Source of the DNA: Telmatactis stephensoni
Lineage: Eukaryota > Cnidaria > Anthozoa > Actiniaria > Isophelliidae
Assembly: GCA_029948255.1 (NCBI GenBank)
Contig: JALIZF010001684.1
Location: 248,001-312,000 of the forward strand
Length of the DNA: 64,000 bases
Direction of reading: 5' to 3'
The notes beneath the pieces were generated by a model. The model ran no database searches and had not been told where the DNA came from. It saw nothing but the letters and a program-made list of their open reading frames with translations. Below are positions 23,246 through 34,251 of the stretch, one piece after another; position 1 is the stretch's first letter; every line of letters starts with the position of its first letter. The translations under genes were made by a program, and so were the position numbers.

Positions 23246-23509
23246 CACCTGTTTGAATTTCTTTACGCTGCAACTGTACAACTATACTGATGAAGTCTTG
23301 AGATTTAGCCAAAGCATCCAATTAAATTCCTATTATATTCAATCACAGACAACTAGATGTAATCATATTGTAATTAACATGAAACCTGACTGCAATTACA
23401 TGTACTCAATGTTCAAGACCCTTATCCAGCAGTTGTTGTGCTCGTTAAACTTTAGGAATTGACAAGCAGTTACCTAATTATATAATTTAACGGAGACCCG
23501 AATTTTACC

Positions 23510-23616
23510 TTAACAAGCATTACATGTCTTCTTGCAGCTTCGTTTGACGTTTGGATCAATGTTACAAAATTGTTTCCAGGCTTGACATGCACTACTGGGC
23601 ATTTGGTCTTTACAAT
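23510..23616 (-). CDS. Gene B exon 6: ShKT domain
   Basis: A six-cysteine module with spacing C-x8-C-x6-C-x9-C-x3-C-x2-C ends in KKTCNAC and a stop. The first-Cys region begins CKDQ, with the Asp usual for ShKT. The acceptor ATCAAAG matches gene A. Confidence 0.87.
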
Positions 23617-24289
23617 CTTTGATGAAATTAAATGGAATTAAATCAATGAACAAATTCACAAATAAACAGAATAGAATAGAATATAATAATCGATTATACT
23701 CACTTCCTCCTCCTCCTCCGCCACCACCACCTCCTCCTCCACCACCTCCTCCTCCTCCACCGCCGCCACCTGGAATAAGAGTGATTCAATTAGAAAATAT
23801 TTCCAGTGCAACTTAAAGACTCATCACTGACTTAATTAATTACCAGTTTTTCCATTGATCCAGCTAACAAAACTGCTGACACGAGCAAATACTGTGTAGT
23901 GGTCAGTGCGGCAATTAGAATGTCCCCAGCTGACAGCACCATGGAGTACCCATTTTCCACCTTCCCTACACACGAATGGTCCACCGCTGTCTCCTTGGCA
24001 ACCACCAGAGGTTCTTTGACCGCCTGCGCAGATCATGGAATTTTGGTCGACGGGGATGAGTTTTCCATTGACACTGTTGCAAGCACTGTGTGAGGCAACA
24101 GGGAGCATGGCTTGTTGGAGTACACCGGCTAAGCTACCGCTAGCGACGGTTCTTCCCCATCCTAAACAGAAATGACAGAAATGCTAAATTAAGAAGAAGG
24201 ACAAGGGTAAAGCGTGCATGTAAAAAACAAACGCGATTGAAAGCATTTGAAAAGGACAGATTAAGTTTAAGCCCTATATAACCACGAAC

Positions 24290-24354
<65 letters not shown>

Positions 24355-25346
24355 GAGGAAAAGGAAAAGCACTATATTTAGCGTCGGTAGCTCCTTCAGC
24401 TAGGATTATAAGCTGGTCTCCCAGATTATGAATTACCTGTGATGTAACATTGTGCTCCAACTCTAGCTGGACCAGATGGGAGACATACTGTATTAACTTT
24501 TGAAGAGAGTGCTACTGGTTTTGCAAGTTGAAGGACGGCGATGTCATTCCTGAAGTGCCTCATGCTGAAGCCTTGATGCATGAACAGCTGACGGAGTTGG
24601 AAAGATTGTTGGACACTGGTCGTTCCTGATCGACGATGAGCACCTACGTGGAAATATTTTTTCTGTGTCACTAAATTGGTGGTTATTAGTATATTATTCC
24701 ATTATTATGTATTATTATATTATTATCATTATCATCATTCTGAAAAACGTTTTTAAGGACGAATAAAGTATTTGTGTATGTGTATGTATCATCATCATCA
24801 TCATCATCATTAATATTAATATTATTATTATTATTATTATATTATTATTATCATTATTATTTTTTCTTTGCAGATGCAGCACATTTCTTTGTTAAGTAAG
24901 TGTTTTATCTCATTTTGATTTTATTAAGAAAGATATGTTATCATCATGGAACTAATATTTTCTGGGTTCTAGGAACTTGGTACATCTTACTAATCTTACC
25001 AACAACAACAGTGTATCCACTTGGACTTGGGTTCCTGTTCACACAATGTGCAGCAGTTACAACCCAGTCAGGTTTGATCAACGAACCACCACAAATGTGA
25101 CGACCATTAACACGAAGAGAGATCTGCCAAGGCCATGCATGTTGCTGGGCGTTGACCCCGTTGATAACACGGGCGCTGAATGGCTTAACTCCACATGCTA
25201 ATGATAAACAGTTTATCAGTTAGAAATATGTTTTAAGTACGACTGCAAACCGTGAAACTGATGTGTGTACATGTGTCCTTGGACCTACCTTCAGAAAGAG
25301 AATGACCCAAAAGGGCAAGTATCACTACAAGTCCGAACGTCATCAT
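23510..25346 (-). CDS. Gene B: secreted chymotrypsin-like serine protease with poly-Gly linker and ShKT domain
   Basis: Six exons, high to low: 25289-25346, 25000-25197, 24437-24643, 23844-24161, 23704-23769 and 23510-23616. The total is 954 nt, giving 317 residues, with all introns phase 1. The start is the first of two adjacent ATGs, followed by a signal peptide ([12 protein letters not shown]). Exon 2 has the propeptide Cys, activation site SAR/VING and TAAHC. Exon 3 has NDIAVL. Exon 4 has an intact GDSGGP, with Gly189, SWG at 214-216 and Thr226. Gly189 excludes trypsin-type specificity; Thr226 is elastase-like (inference). Exon 5 is all glycine and exon 6 a ShKT domain. It is the duplicate of gene A and is intact. 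Intron 3 holds a GA microsatellite (24293-24351) and intron 2 ATC/ATT repeats. The likely product is a secreted zymogen. Confidence 0.92.
23704..23769 (-). CDS. Gene B exon 5: pure poly-glycine linker
   Basis: A 66-nt phase 1-1 exon between TTATTCCAG and the donor GTGAGT. Every full codon is GGN, so with the split codons it gives about 23 consecutive glycines. Mixed third positions (GGC, GGT, GGA) argue against a simple microsatellite and for selection on glycine. Confidence 0.85.
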
Positions 25347-25379
25347 AGTGAATGAGTAATGTACAATTCTTTGAAGAGT

Positions 25380-25407
25380 TATATACATTCTGATGTTGTA
25401 ACAGCTG
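25380..25407 (-). promoter_or_regulatory. Gene B core promoter: TATA-like box and CAGCTG motif
   Basis: TATATA at 25380-25385 is about 34 bases upstream of the ATG, with CAGCTG at 25402-25407. The unit GAAGAGTTATATACATTC is partly duplicated at about 25699-25716 as GAAGAGCGATATGCATTC, so a second promoter-like copy exists upstream. Confidence 0.45.
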
Positions 25408-26755
25408 AAAGCTTGAAAACCTTGTACAAAGACTCTTCAGCGTACTTGTTTGACACCTTTGTAGAGCTGCTCGTCTGAGTTTGAAGGTCCAGGCAGCCTT
25501 GCCAAACAAGAGGTATGGTCATGTGGCTGGCTACTCTCTGCAGCTGTATCAACGTCGTTGTGGTATCTACGCAAGTGAGTTTTCCTGGCAATTTTCAGAT
25601 TGCTTTTAAAGTATAATTTTTAATGACTCTTTGTCAAATTTATAATCAGTTTGTTCATCATATGGAATCGGTAACATGTCTTATTCGTGTAATTCGTTTG
25701 AAGAGCGATATGCATTCTACAGTTGTTAGCGCTGAAAGCTTGAAAACTTTGTACAAATAAAAGATGCTTCAACGTACTTGTGTGGCAACTTTGAAGAGCC
25801 CTAGCAAGAGGTAACGTTCAGGTGGCTGGTCTCTCTGCAGCTGTGTTAACGTTTTCCTGGCAATTTTGAGATAACTTTTAAGGAGACTGACCACGTTGGC
25901 AAAAAGTAACTAGAAAACCTTCAAATGAAACATTTTTAGTATAAAAGTTATTGCTGATTCTAAAAAGATATAGAAAAATGGGATGTTCCGTGCTTGTTTT
26001 TGAGATAATCAGCGTGGAATAGATGCCTATTTACTTTTTTGTGGCAAAAATTGCGCCTACGCATCATGCAGTAATTAGAAAAAAATTACAATTAAAAATA
26101 ATAATAGTTCTACAAAGACTAAAATTGCATAAATTTAGCCAATGATATATTTTACATAATGATATAGACATTTTTGATGTAATGACTATGATATACCTTC
26201 ATTTGTTGACTTATGCACCGTTACTTCTTTCAAAAAGTTGAACAAAATTTGCTGCTAAAATCCTTTTTTTTTTTCATAAGTTAGAGACGAGTCATTACAT
26301 TTGTTTATAAATTTGATATGTTTGGAAAATCAAGTTACTTTTTCAAATAAGTGCAAAAATGTATACAATCCCGTGCAAAAACGAAGGTTTTTTAGCCGTC
26401 AAAGGTGTGAAAAACAGCGAAAAGTGTCAACAGCGACCAATCCATCTTGGAAAAAACCCGCTTGGCATTATGTTATAGACCATAAAACTTCAGCGTACTT
26501 GTGTGGCACCTTTAAAGAGCTGTTCGTCAGAGTTTGAAGGTCCAGGCAGCCTTAGCAAACAAGAGGTATGGTTAGGTGGCTGTCCCGTCTCTGCAGCTGT
26601 GTCAACGCCGTTGTGGCCGACCTACGCAAGCAAGTTTCCCTGGAAATTTTCCGATTACTTTTAAAGTAATTTCAAATGATTCTTTGTCAAATTCATTATT
26701 AGTTTGTTAAGTATATGGAATTGGTAATATATCTAACCCGTGTGATTCGGCGAGA
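25395..26755. repeat. Three diverged copies of the gene B promoter region
   Basis: Copy 1 (about 25395-25690), copy 2 (about 25716-25885, shortened) and copy 3 (about 26488-26755) share CTTCAGCGTACTTGT, AGTTTGAAGGTCCAGGC, AACAAGAGGTA, TCTCTGCAGCTGTG and TTACTTTTAAAGTA in the same order. Copies 2 and 3 are separated by an unrelated A/T-rich block of about 600 bp (25886-26487). Confidence 0.85.
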
Positions 26756-26759
26756 CGCA

Positions 26760-27470
26760 GGCAAATCCATGTTTTTTTATGAAATAAAATAAAATAAATA
26801 TTATGCACGAAAAAGCAAGGTTATCAACAGCTACCCAAAACTTGGCAAATGTAGGGTTGTATTGCTAAGTTTCAAACAGCTGAGGTACCCTATTACCTGC
26901 CTCAAATAGTCATTGGTAAAACAAAGACCTTCATGTAGTCTCAACCAGAGAATATTCTTTTCAAAACTCTTCATTCAGCTAATGAAAATTCCAACACGAT
27001 TGAGAGTGACGTCAGGTGACGCCCAGCAATATCCGCCGTTAATAATGGAAAGTGCCAATTTTGTATCTCATCAAAGTGTTAACTTAACATTATCATAGAC
27101 AACATTTAGGAGCTCAGAAACAATCTGAGCTCCAGATGGGATTTTTACTATCAGTGGAGCTCAGAAATTTATTTGAGGTCCTAAGCTTTGCGGTCTGTGT
27201 CAAATTCTTTATTTCGTTTCTTCCTAGACAGCACTCATTTTTGATATAGACTGAAGTGGAAGTTTGAAGGAAAGATGCATTGCTAGAAGTCAGATCAATC
27301 CAATCAAGGAAAATTCTGAGCTGTTACCGCCCTAACAAAGCAGAGAAAAAATTATGATGACCGCGCTAGTTCATTCTATGTCAGTGTTACGTGCGGTCTT
27401 TCATTACATTCGTTCCTACATCTAATACCGCGTCCCAACATCTTTATACCCACAACTGTCTCACGAAAAG
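26760..27470. other. Intergenic, nothing recognised
   Basis: Between the gene B promoter repeats and the tRNA-like relic. No domain-bearing frame or clear repeat was found. Confidence 0.4.
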
Positions 27471-27474
27471 ACAG

Positions 27475-27545
27475 TTGACCTTGTAGCTCAGTTGGTAGAG
27501 CATTGGCGTACAAATCAAGGGGTCGTGGGATCGTATCGTTTTAGA
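27475..27545 (+). repeat. tRNA-like SINE head or tRNA relic
   Basis: CCTTGTAGCTCAGTTGGTAGAGCA is a good A-box/D-arm region, but the T-arm (GGGATCGTATCG) is degraded. The following 200 bases include CACCGACCAAAATCGG. It is more likely a SINE or pseudogene than a functional tRNA gene. Confidence 0.5.
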
Positions 27546-28291
27546 AAACATCTCGTCTGTACCATAGGCGCCAATCTAATGATTGCCCGAGCTGGTTGCA
27601 TGCGTCTAAGCTAGTCAAAGTACTTAGGTTAAAACACTTTATGACCACACCGTCCTGGAGCTTAGGAATTCCTTCGTTAAAAGAAGCACCGACCAAAATC
27701 GGTATTCAGCCTTCGAAACCGATTTAACCCTACCTAAACCAAAAAGGGACTTTTGGACTGAAATAATGCGACGCTAATATGTGGACTCAACTACCAAGTA
27801 ATGCAAAATTTGAAAAAAAAAAACATTTTTGAAAAACCATTTTTTAGTTGGGTTATGCGCATCTTATCTTAATTATTATAAATTTATTTGTTAATAATGT
27901 TTAATGTTTTTAGTCATAAAATGAATGTAGATAATTTCTATTTGTATTAGCATTGTATTAAGAAGTGTTCATGTCCCCATAGAAATCAGCTGTGGAGATG
28001 TTGGGGCTCGCGTGCTAGTGTCACCATTACCATAGTTTTAGGCTAATTCTGTTCCCATGCTTTATTTATTAACTCGTTTAACAATATTTATCTGAGTTTA
28101 CAAGTCTTTAGTTTGATATGATGCTCTTGTTTTAAGGATGTCCTGGAAAAAAAAAGAACACGAAAAACTAGTTGGGTATACGAAGTTTAATATTATGTAC
28201 TACGCCTTGATAATTGTTTAGGCACTGCGGCATAATTTCAATACATTATATTACGAATATATCAATATAATGCTACTTACGGGCGCTTAGT

Positions 28292-28428
28292 TTACGAGCA
28301 TGCTTTGCATGTCTTCTTGCAAAATGCTCTAAAGAAGTTGATGTTACAACCGAATTTGTCGCGACCACGACTCAAGACCTTGCATTTAAGACGAGGCCAA
28401 AAATCGGTGCACTTCCCTTGGGAAACAG
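28292..28428 (-). CDS. Gene C exon 6: ShKT domain
   Basis: Six cysteines with spacing C-x8-C-x11-C-x8-C-x3-C-x2-C, ending KKTCKACS then stop. The first loop reads CTDFW. It is basic, as in many ShKT modules. Confidence 0.85.
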
Positions 28429-31400
28429 CTGAAACGGCAAATAGGTGCGGTTTACAAACAAATAACCATGCAAACAAACGAGCAAACGAACGAACGAACG
28501 AACGAACGAACGAACGAACGAACGAACGAACAAACAAATAAACAAACAAACAAACAAACAAACAAACAAACAAGCAAACGAACGAACGAGGAACAAAGAA
28601 CGAACGAACGAATTTCAAACAAACATGCAAATGAACAAACAAATGAACAAACAAACAAACAAACAAACGAATAAAGAACGAACAAATGTACGGAATTACA
28701 AACAAACCGGAAAACAAACGAAGGAACAAGCAAAAACGAACGAACGCACGGAATTTTAAACACAAAAACAAACAAACAAACAAATAAAAAAACGAACGTA
28801 CGGAATTACAGAAAAACAAACAAAATCAGTCAAGCAAACAAAAAACAAACAGAAAAGCATCAACCTTTGAAGTTATATACACCGGAAAGTAGCAGTGCAC
28901 ACTGGGCATTAATGATTAACTTACCGGCCGGCTTTCGACCATGTTCAATACCGCCGACTTTTCCATAACTGCCACTGCCTTCTCTACCGCAGATTTCAAC
29001 TTAAATAGTAAGCAAAAGAATATTCTCATTGAACTTGAAGCTTCGTGCATTTTAGTGGTAATTAGACAGCTTTGATGTAAGAACCTTTCGAACATGGAAG
29101 ATCTTACCAACAACCATAAGGAACGCCAAATCAGAAGCCTGATGCGCAGCCTTTACATGTCCACACATGCATAGACACACAATTCAATAAATAAGGGTTC
29201 GAAAGGTGCTAGAATAGGCTCATTGAAATCACTTCTCGGGTATACATTTATGGTCTAGTCGTGAGTTTCTCCTGTGTCATCCTGTTCGTGCAGCTGGGGG
29301 TATTTGCTGTACAAAATATGTGATACCTCACACAATATACTAACATAATAACAATATGTTTCAAGTGGCACGGAAGTGTATTAACCTATAGCTATCAATC
29401 CTTTCATTTTATAAGGAATCGAAAAGTTACGCTAGAAATTTACGTTTCGGTTTTGCTAACACCATCGTCAGGTTCAAATGAATCAAATATGTACATAATC
29501 AATTAAGCAAACATAAGAACAATCCTTTCATTCATCCATTTAATGAATTAAGTGAAATATATTTAAAAAACGTTAAAGCAAAACATACCAATTCTGTCTT
29601 TGATCCAGTGACTGAAGTAGTTCACACGTGCAAAAACGCTGAAGAAATCTGTTTTACACTCATAATGACCCCAGCTTACAACACCATGAAGAACCCATCG
29701 ACCATGCTCCTTACAAACTAATGGCCCACCACTGTCTCCAAAGCAGCCACCCCTTCCTTTGCCACCCGCGCATATCATGGTTCTCTCGTGGACTCCATAA
29801 TATGGGATAAGCGGATTGTTCTTGGCATCACATTCTTTATGGGATGCAATTGGAATTTTGGCTTCTTGTAGGGTGTCTGGTTGAAAAAACCCTGCTGTTG
29901 CACCCCAACCTTGAACGTCATAACAAGATCCGTTAACCCGATATATTGTCTTGAAGAAATGTTACCTGAAACAATACTCTTGCACTACTACCATTTTACA
30001 AACGTTTTGCCATTTTATGATTTTCCAAACACTAACTATGCCTTTAAAGTCTATTCCAAAGCAAAGTAAAGAGATTTTGCTCAGCAGCGAATGGTATTCA
30101 GTGTCTTCAATGTTGCAGGTGACATTATTCGATAGCAGTTAAGGCCCGGCCAAACGAGAAATGTTGGATGAAACACCATCCAACATTGTTAGACGATCCA
30201 ACATTGTTGGATCACCCAACAAATTCTTGGGTGGCCAAACGGCATGCATCCAACATTGCCGTAAAACAACGACCGGAAAGTCTATTATGGTTTATAAAAT
30301 CACCCATGCGTGCGTCCAACATGTTGGAAGAACCGGCCAAACGGATCCAACATCGCACATCCAACACGAGAACAAAAGAAATGTTGGATGATGTTTGATA
30401 GAATGTTTGACGGACTTCAAACTCCATGCAACATGTTTGATGCTCAATCCAACAGCATCCAAGAACGTTCAACAACATCAAACAAGGTGGCCAAACGACA
30501 AAATGTTGGATCGCCCAACAATGTTGCATGGTGTTGGGTCACCCAACATTTCTCGTTTGGCCGGGCCTTAATACATACCATCCCTTCTGAGATATGATAA
30601 CAGTATCGCATTACCTGTAATATAACACTCTTGTACTGCTTTGGCGTCCTCAAATGGTAGACAAACGGGTTGGACTTTATCAGTAAAGTTGACAGGTCTC
30701 GCCAACCAAAGCAAAACAATGTCGTTTCTCAAACTCAAAATGCTGAATTTCTCGAGCTTGGTCCTGATGATTGTCCTCACACGATATTCATCTTCAGGCT
30801 TTGGTAACTCAGATAACTTATGGCCACCTATTGGTAATTATAAGAGAGGAAGAAAAGTTATAACATATCAAAAGTCGCCTATTTTTAATTATGAATAGGA
30901 ACCTTGGAAAAGGTCTTTAGTAATTAAGGTAGAAAGTTAATCAACTAGGATGGGAAATAGAGAAATCATGTAATCAGTGATAGCACTTATTCAATCAATT
31001 TATATATGTATCTTTACCAATTCTGTGCAGAAATGTAATCAGTTTAATTTCTCTCTAGCTGTACAGGAAACTCAAAAAAAGAATTGGACTCAAGGTCGTG
31101 GGTGTTTACGACGACGCGATTTTTGAGTCTTTTTTACTTTTATTAAACCAAGTGCAGTTTCAAAAGTTTTCAAAGCTTCTTTGTTTAAGATCCAAAAAAA
31201 ATACAGAATCGCTAAAATTTTAGCTGACGAAAAGCGCGCGTCTTGTCTTTAAAGTTCCAATAAATAGTAACGAGCCTCCTTAATTAACCATTCACCAATG
31301 ACAATGACCACACAACTTGTATGGAAAACTACTTACTTACCTACTACAACGGAAACATATTGTAGGTATTGTTCAATACCAGACACACAGTGTGCAGCGG

Positions 31401-32149
31401 TGATTACAAAATCAGGACTGATCAACGAACCACCACAGAAGTGAAAATAACCATCAAAACGAAGAGAGACCATCCAAGGCCATGCATGACGTTGAGCGTC
31501 TGATCCATTGACGACACGAGAGCTGGAAACTATTTTTCTCTCGCCACAACTATAACCTGAAAAGCAATTGATTATAATTGTTTTGCTAAAATGCAATAGT
31601 TCACAACGTAGACAACAGCTTGGGAAAGTGTATTTTTTATCGGCTCGACCTTTTAGTCTAGCTCATGTTTTGTATTATTTCTATTATATATTTCTAAGCA
31701 CATCTCGGTTCACCTATAAATACATTTTACCGCCTTTTCTTCGTCTTGTCTGGGTGTGTTTTTTTAGTTATCATTATGTCTTGAATTTTCCCACTTTTGC
31801 TTTACTACCTTACGTTTACTCATTCTTTTTTTCTTTTCTCGATCTGCTTTCACTTTTCATATTTCCTTCCTTCGATTCTTCCTTCCCACCTTCCTTCCTC
31901 TGTTTGTTCGTTGGTTCGTCCGTTCATTCCCTCCTTTCTTTGTTTCTTCCTTCTTTCCTTCCTTCGTCCTTTCGATTCTTTTTTCATTCTTTCATTCATT
32001 CTTTATTTCTTTATTTCTTTCCTTCTACCTTTTTTCTCTTTCTTCCATTGTCCCTCTTGAGTAGTTTTTTTTTCTCCGCATCCGCATAACTTACCTTCAC
32101 TTAGGGAACATCCCAAGAAGGCAAATACCAAGCTGAGGCAGAAAATCAT
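28292..32149 (-). CDS. Gene C: secreted chymotrypsin-like serine protease with Gly/Ser linker and ShKT domain
   Basis: Six exons, high to low: 32095-32149, 31341-31556, 30615-30827, 29589-29909, 28925-28999 and 28292-28428. The total is 1017 nt, giving 338 residues, with all introns phase 1. Exon 1 encodes the signal [13 protein letters not shown]. Exon 2 has the propeptide Cys, SSR/VVNG and TAAHC. Exon 3 has NDIVLL. Exon 4 has GDSGGP, with Gly189, Phe192, Phe225 and Ser226. Exon 5 is a 25-codon linker with one Cys, GSGSYGK and charged residues. Exon 6 is a ShKT domain. Two in-frame acceptors exist for exon 6 (28428 or 28416); the first matches gene D and the stronger TTTCAG. The intron before exon 3 contains a TTAA-flanked MITE. 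It is the duplicate of gene D. Complete triad and intact frame. Confidence 0.9.
28484..28850. repeat. (CGAA)n/(CAAA)n array in gene C intron 5
   Basis: CGAA units at about 28489-28530 pass into CAAA units and then mixed CAAA/CGAA sequence up to about 28850. Long Phe/Val/Cys/Leu reading frames on the minus strand come from the repeat. Gene D has a similar array in the same intron. Confidence 0.95.
28925..28999 (-). CDS. Gene C exon 5: linker
   Basis: 75 nt, phase 1-1, encoding [14 protein letters not shown] then a Gly/His/Arg/Lys/Pro stretch. It sits at the position of the poly-Gly exon of A and B but is not poly-Gly. Gene D has the same length and layout. Confidence 0.75.
30143..30567. mobile_element. 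TTAA-flanked MITE in gene C intron
   Basis: Perfect TIRs begin GGCCCGGCCAAACGAGAAAT and are flanked by TTAA on both sides (30139-30142, 30568-30571), as in piggyBac- or Kolobok-type insertions. The interior is filled with CCAACATTGTTGGAT-like palindromic units. Confidence 0.88.
31140..31278. mobile_element. Fragment of the 45941-46239 MITE family
   Basis: AGATCCAAAAAAAATACAG, TTTTAGCTGACGA, AAGCGCGC and CCAATAAATAGTAACG match the right part of the element in a gene D intron. The left end is missing or altered. Confidence 0.6.
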
Positions 32150-32216
32150 GTCTTTATCAATCGCGTGCTGAAAGAAATGCACTCTTTATTCAATTTATTA
32201 AATCTATTTAAATATT

Positions 32217-32391
32217 TTTATGTGCTTTATCAGCTGAAGGCTCAGACTCAATTAATTTGGAACTTAAAAAGCTAACAAATATTTACTGGAATACAGAAGC
32301 TCGGCAGGCCGTCGAAAGATGCATTGTTCCAGCTTTCGTCGAGACGTTCTAAATATTGAGAGCATTGCGCATGCATTTGGCACTATTTATA
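32217..32391 (-). promoter_or_regulatory. Gene C promoter region
   Basis: CAGCTG at 32231-32236 and a CATAAAA-type box at 32217-32223 lie 68-88 bases upstream of the ATG. A second TATA candidate, TATAAATA on the minus strand, is at 32384-32391. Gene D has the same stretch with CAGCTT in place of CAGCTG and AATAAATA in place of TATAAATA. Confidence 0.35.
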
Positions 32392-32399
32392 CAGAAGTC

Positions 32400-33260
32400 T
32401 AGGTTTAAGTGGCTTTTTCAAAGAATAAAACAACCGATGTCATTTTAGTAAATTGTCGCGGCTTTTGATAATTTTGTCCATCTAATCAGATCTTAAGTTT
32501 ATTTGTACAGCGATTACAGTGGTTACATCTAATTGGCTTCAAAACGGTCTGTCTCTAAAACTCATGATTAATTATCAAAGAACATTTTCAAAACATCATT
32601 TGAAATAAAGCAAAAACAAAAAAACGAATTTGAGGTGATATCTCTTAAAAGATTAAGCCACTCTGTCAATTTCCTAAATCACTGTGTTCAAAATATATTA
32701 GTTCCTTTAATTTGATAAAATCAAAATGTAAATATTTGTAGCGTTCAGATTTTGATGTACTTGATTCATTGTCTATAGGATTTTGGGGCATTCTTTTAGG
32801 GATATATAATTGAGTAAACTTTGCTTCACGAATTGTGAGATATTAAACGTGCAACGGCAGCGTACTTGCACAGTTTTGGAGTAGTAAGTAAGCAGACGCA
32901 AAAAGAGTTTTTACGCCTGCCTTTCAAGTTCAAAAATGAAGGCGTTGGTAAAGGTAAAGGTGCTTTAGTGGTATGGTTCTTGATGAGTTTATTAGTCAAA
33001 TTAAAGCCAAGGTTCAGACTGTTTCCTATGACATTTTGACCATGAAGCTAGCTGTGTTTTAACGCGGAAAGCTCGAATGGGACCGAAATATCCATCCTAC
33101 ACGTAACATGCGGCGATTCGGCGATATTTTCTGGTGAATGGTCCAATTTTGTTACATTCTGCGTAAAAACGTATCTAGTATTACCAATTTGCTTTTTGGA
33201 GGGGATACGAACCTTGTCTGTGGCTTTTTGCCCTTTCTTTTCTTTTCTTTTCTTTTCTTT
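32400..33260. repeat. Upstream flank of gene C, homologous to 48520-49280
   Basis: AAACAACCGAT, TTTTAGTAAATTGTCG, TTGATAATTTTGTCCAT, AAGTTTATTTG and the ATGGGACCGA block recur in order upstream of gene D. The last part looks like a SINE-type repeat that was already present before the C/D duplication. No gene. Confidence 0.75.
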
Positions 33261-33590
33261 TTCTTCTATGAATCTTTTCTATATGTAGTTTATTTCTTTC
33301 TGAATTGCTTATGAAACTAATTCTATAGTTTAAAAATTGTAGATAACCTGAAAAGCAATTCCTTCCTCCTGCAAAACTGATCGTTTAATCATATTTTTAG
33401 GCCCAGCTGCAACAAAGTTTAGAATCAGACAGTTTTCCGGTGCGAAAAACAGTCCAAAATGACTGATATTATTAGTAATTAACAAAAGATCAAATACACA
33501 AACAAAACCAGACGACCACTTTTGCGTCTCGAATTGCATCATCCCGATTTTAATACCATGGCGATTTGTTGATTGTCTTGATAACCGCCG

Positions 33591-33776
33591 CCCGGTTGGC
33601 TCAGTTGGTAGGGCGCCGGGACTAGTGTGCGGGAGACCGGGGTTCCGATTCCCGGCCGGACCAACACTCAGGGTCTTTAAATAATTGAGGAGAAGGTACT
33701 GCCTTTGTAATTACATCTGCAAACGGTTAGACCTTCGCGTCTTCTCGGATAAGGACGTTAAACCGTAGGCCCCGTC
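33591..33776 (+). mobile_element. tRNA-derived SINE, 5' part
   Basis: GGTTGGCTCAGTTGGTAGGG is an A-box region and GGGGTTCCGATTCCCGG a B-box/T-arm. The body continues CTTCTCGGATAAGGACGTTAAACCG and is cut at GGCCCCGTC by a DNA transposon. The 3' part resumes at 37540. Confidence 0.85.
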
Positions 33777-34030
33777 GACACGGCTTAAAAACGGCTGCGC
33801 ATGCGCGACATTCTAAAAATCAAAATGGCGGACGCGCCTGAGTTTCCCGCGCATGAAAAACCCTGTTGCATTGGATTGGATTTAGCGTCTCAATTTGATT
33901 GTGATTTCCAGTTGGTCTTGGTCAAATAATCTACAAGGCTTACTGAAAGTATGAGTATTCGTTATATCGACGTGGAAGGTCTTATCGCTCTGATAATTAT
34001 GTGTGCTTTTGGACAACAAAAGGACTGCTG

Positions 34031-34251
34031 TTAGGAAAAAATCATGTGAGGAACACTTGTAGTTTGACCTGGAATAAGGTCAGGACAACTGAGATAAGGT
34101 TGACGTTTTGATATTTTGTTCTTCGTTCTCCGTTTAACAACATATCGAATGGGCTGCTTGTTCTGAGATTGGGCTGTAAAACGACACCTTGCTAAAGTGC
34201 GAAGATTCGTATTTGAAAGAGAGCCTTCGATAATCACATATCTTGGCCACT
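34031..34251 (-). other. Possible exon inside the 3.76 kb transposon
   Basis: An open frame reads LEWPRYVIIEGSLS, then a basic stretch with RYVVKRRTKNKISKRQPY, ending at a stop at 34031. The composition looks protein-like and it lies near the left end of the element, so it may be a transposase remnant. I do not recognise the family. Confidence 0.25.

Noticed and set aside
27475..27545. Functional tRNA gene
   Set aside because: The T-arm and acceptor pairing are not convincing; more likely a SINE head or relic.
28292..28819. 175-residue minus-strand frame ending in the ShKT domain
   Set aside because: Only the last 45 codons are exon; upstream is the CGAA/CAAA array read through the intron.
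31568..32089. 173-residue plus-strand Phe/Ser/Leu-rich frame
   Set aside because: Antisense to a pyrimidine-rich intron of gene C; no domain.
33591..33665. Functional tRNA gene
   Set aside because: Good A and B boxes, but the sequence continues as a SINE body with a 3' (ATTTC)n tail, so it is a retroposon.
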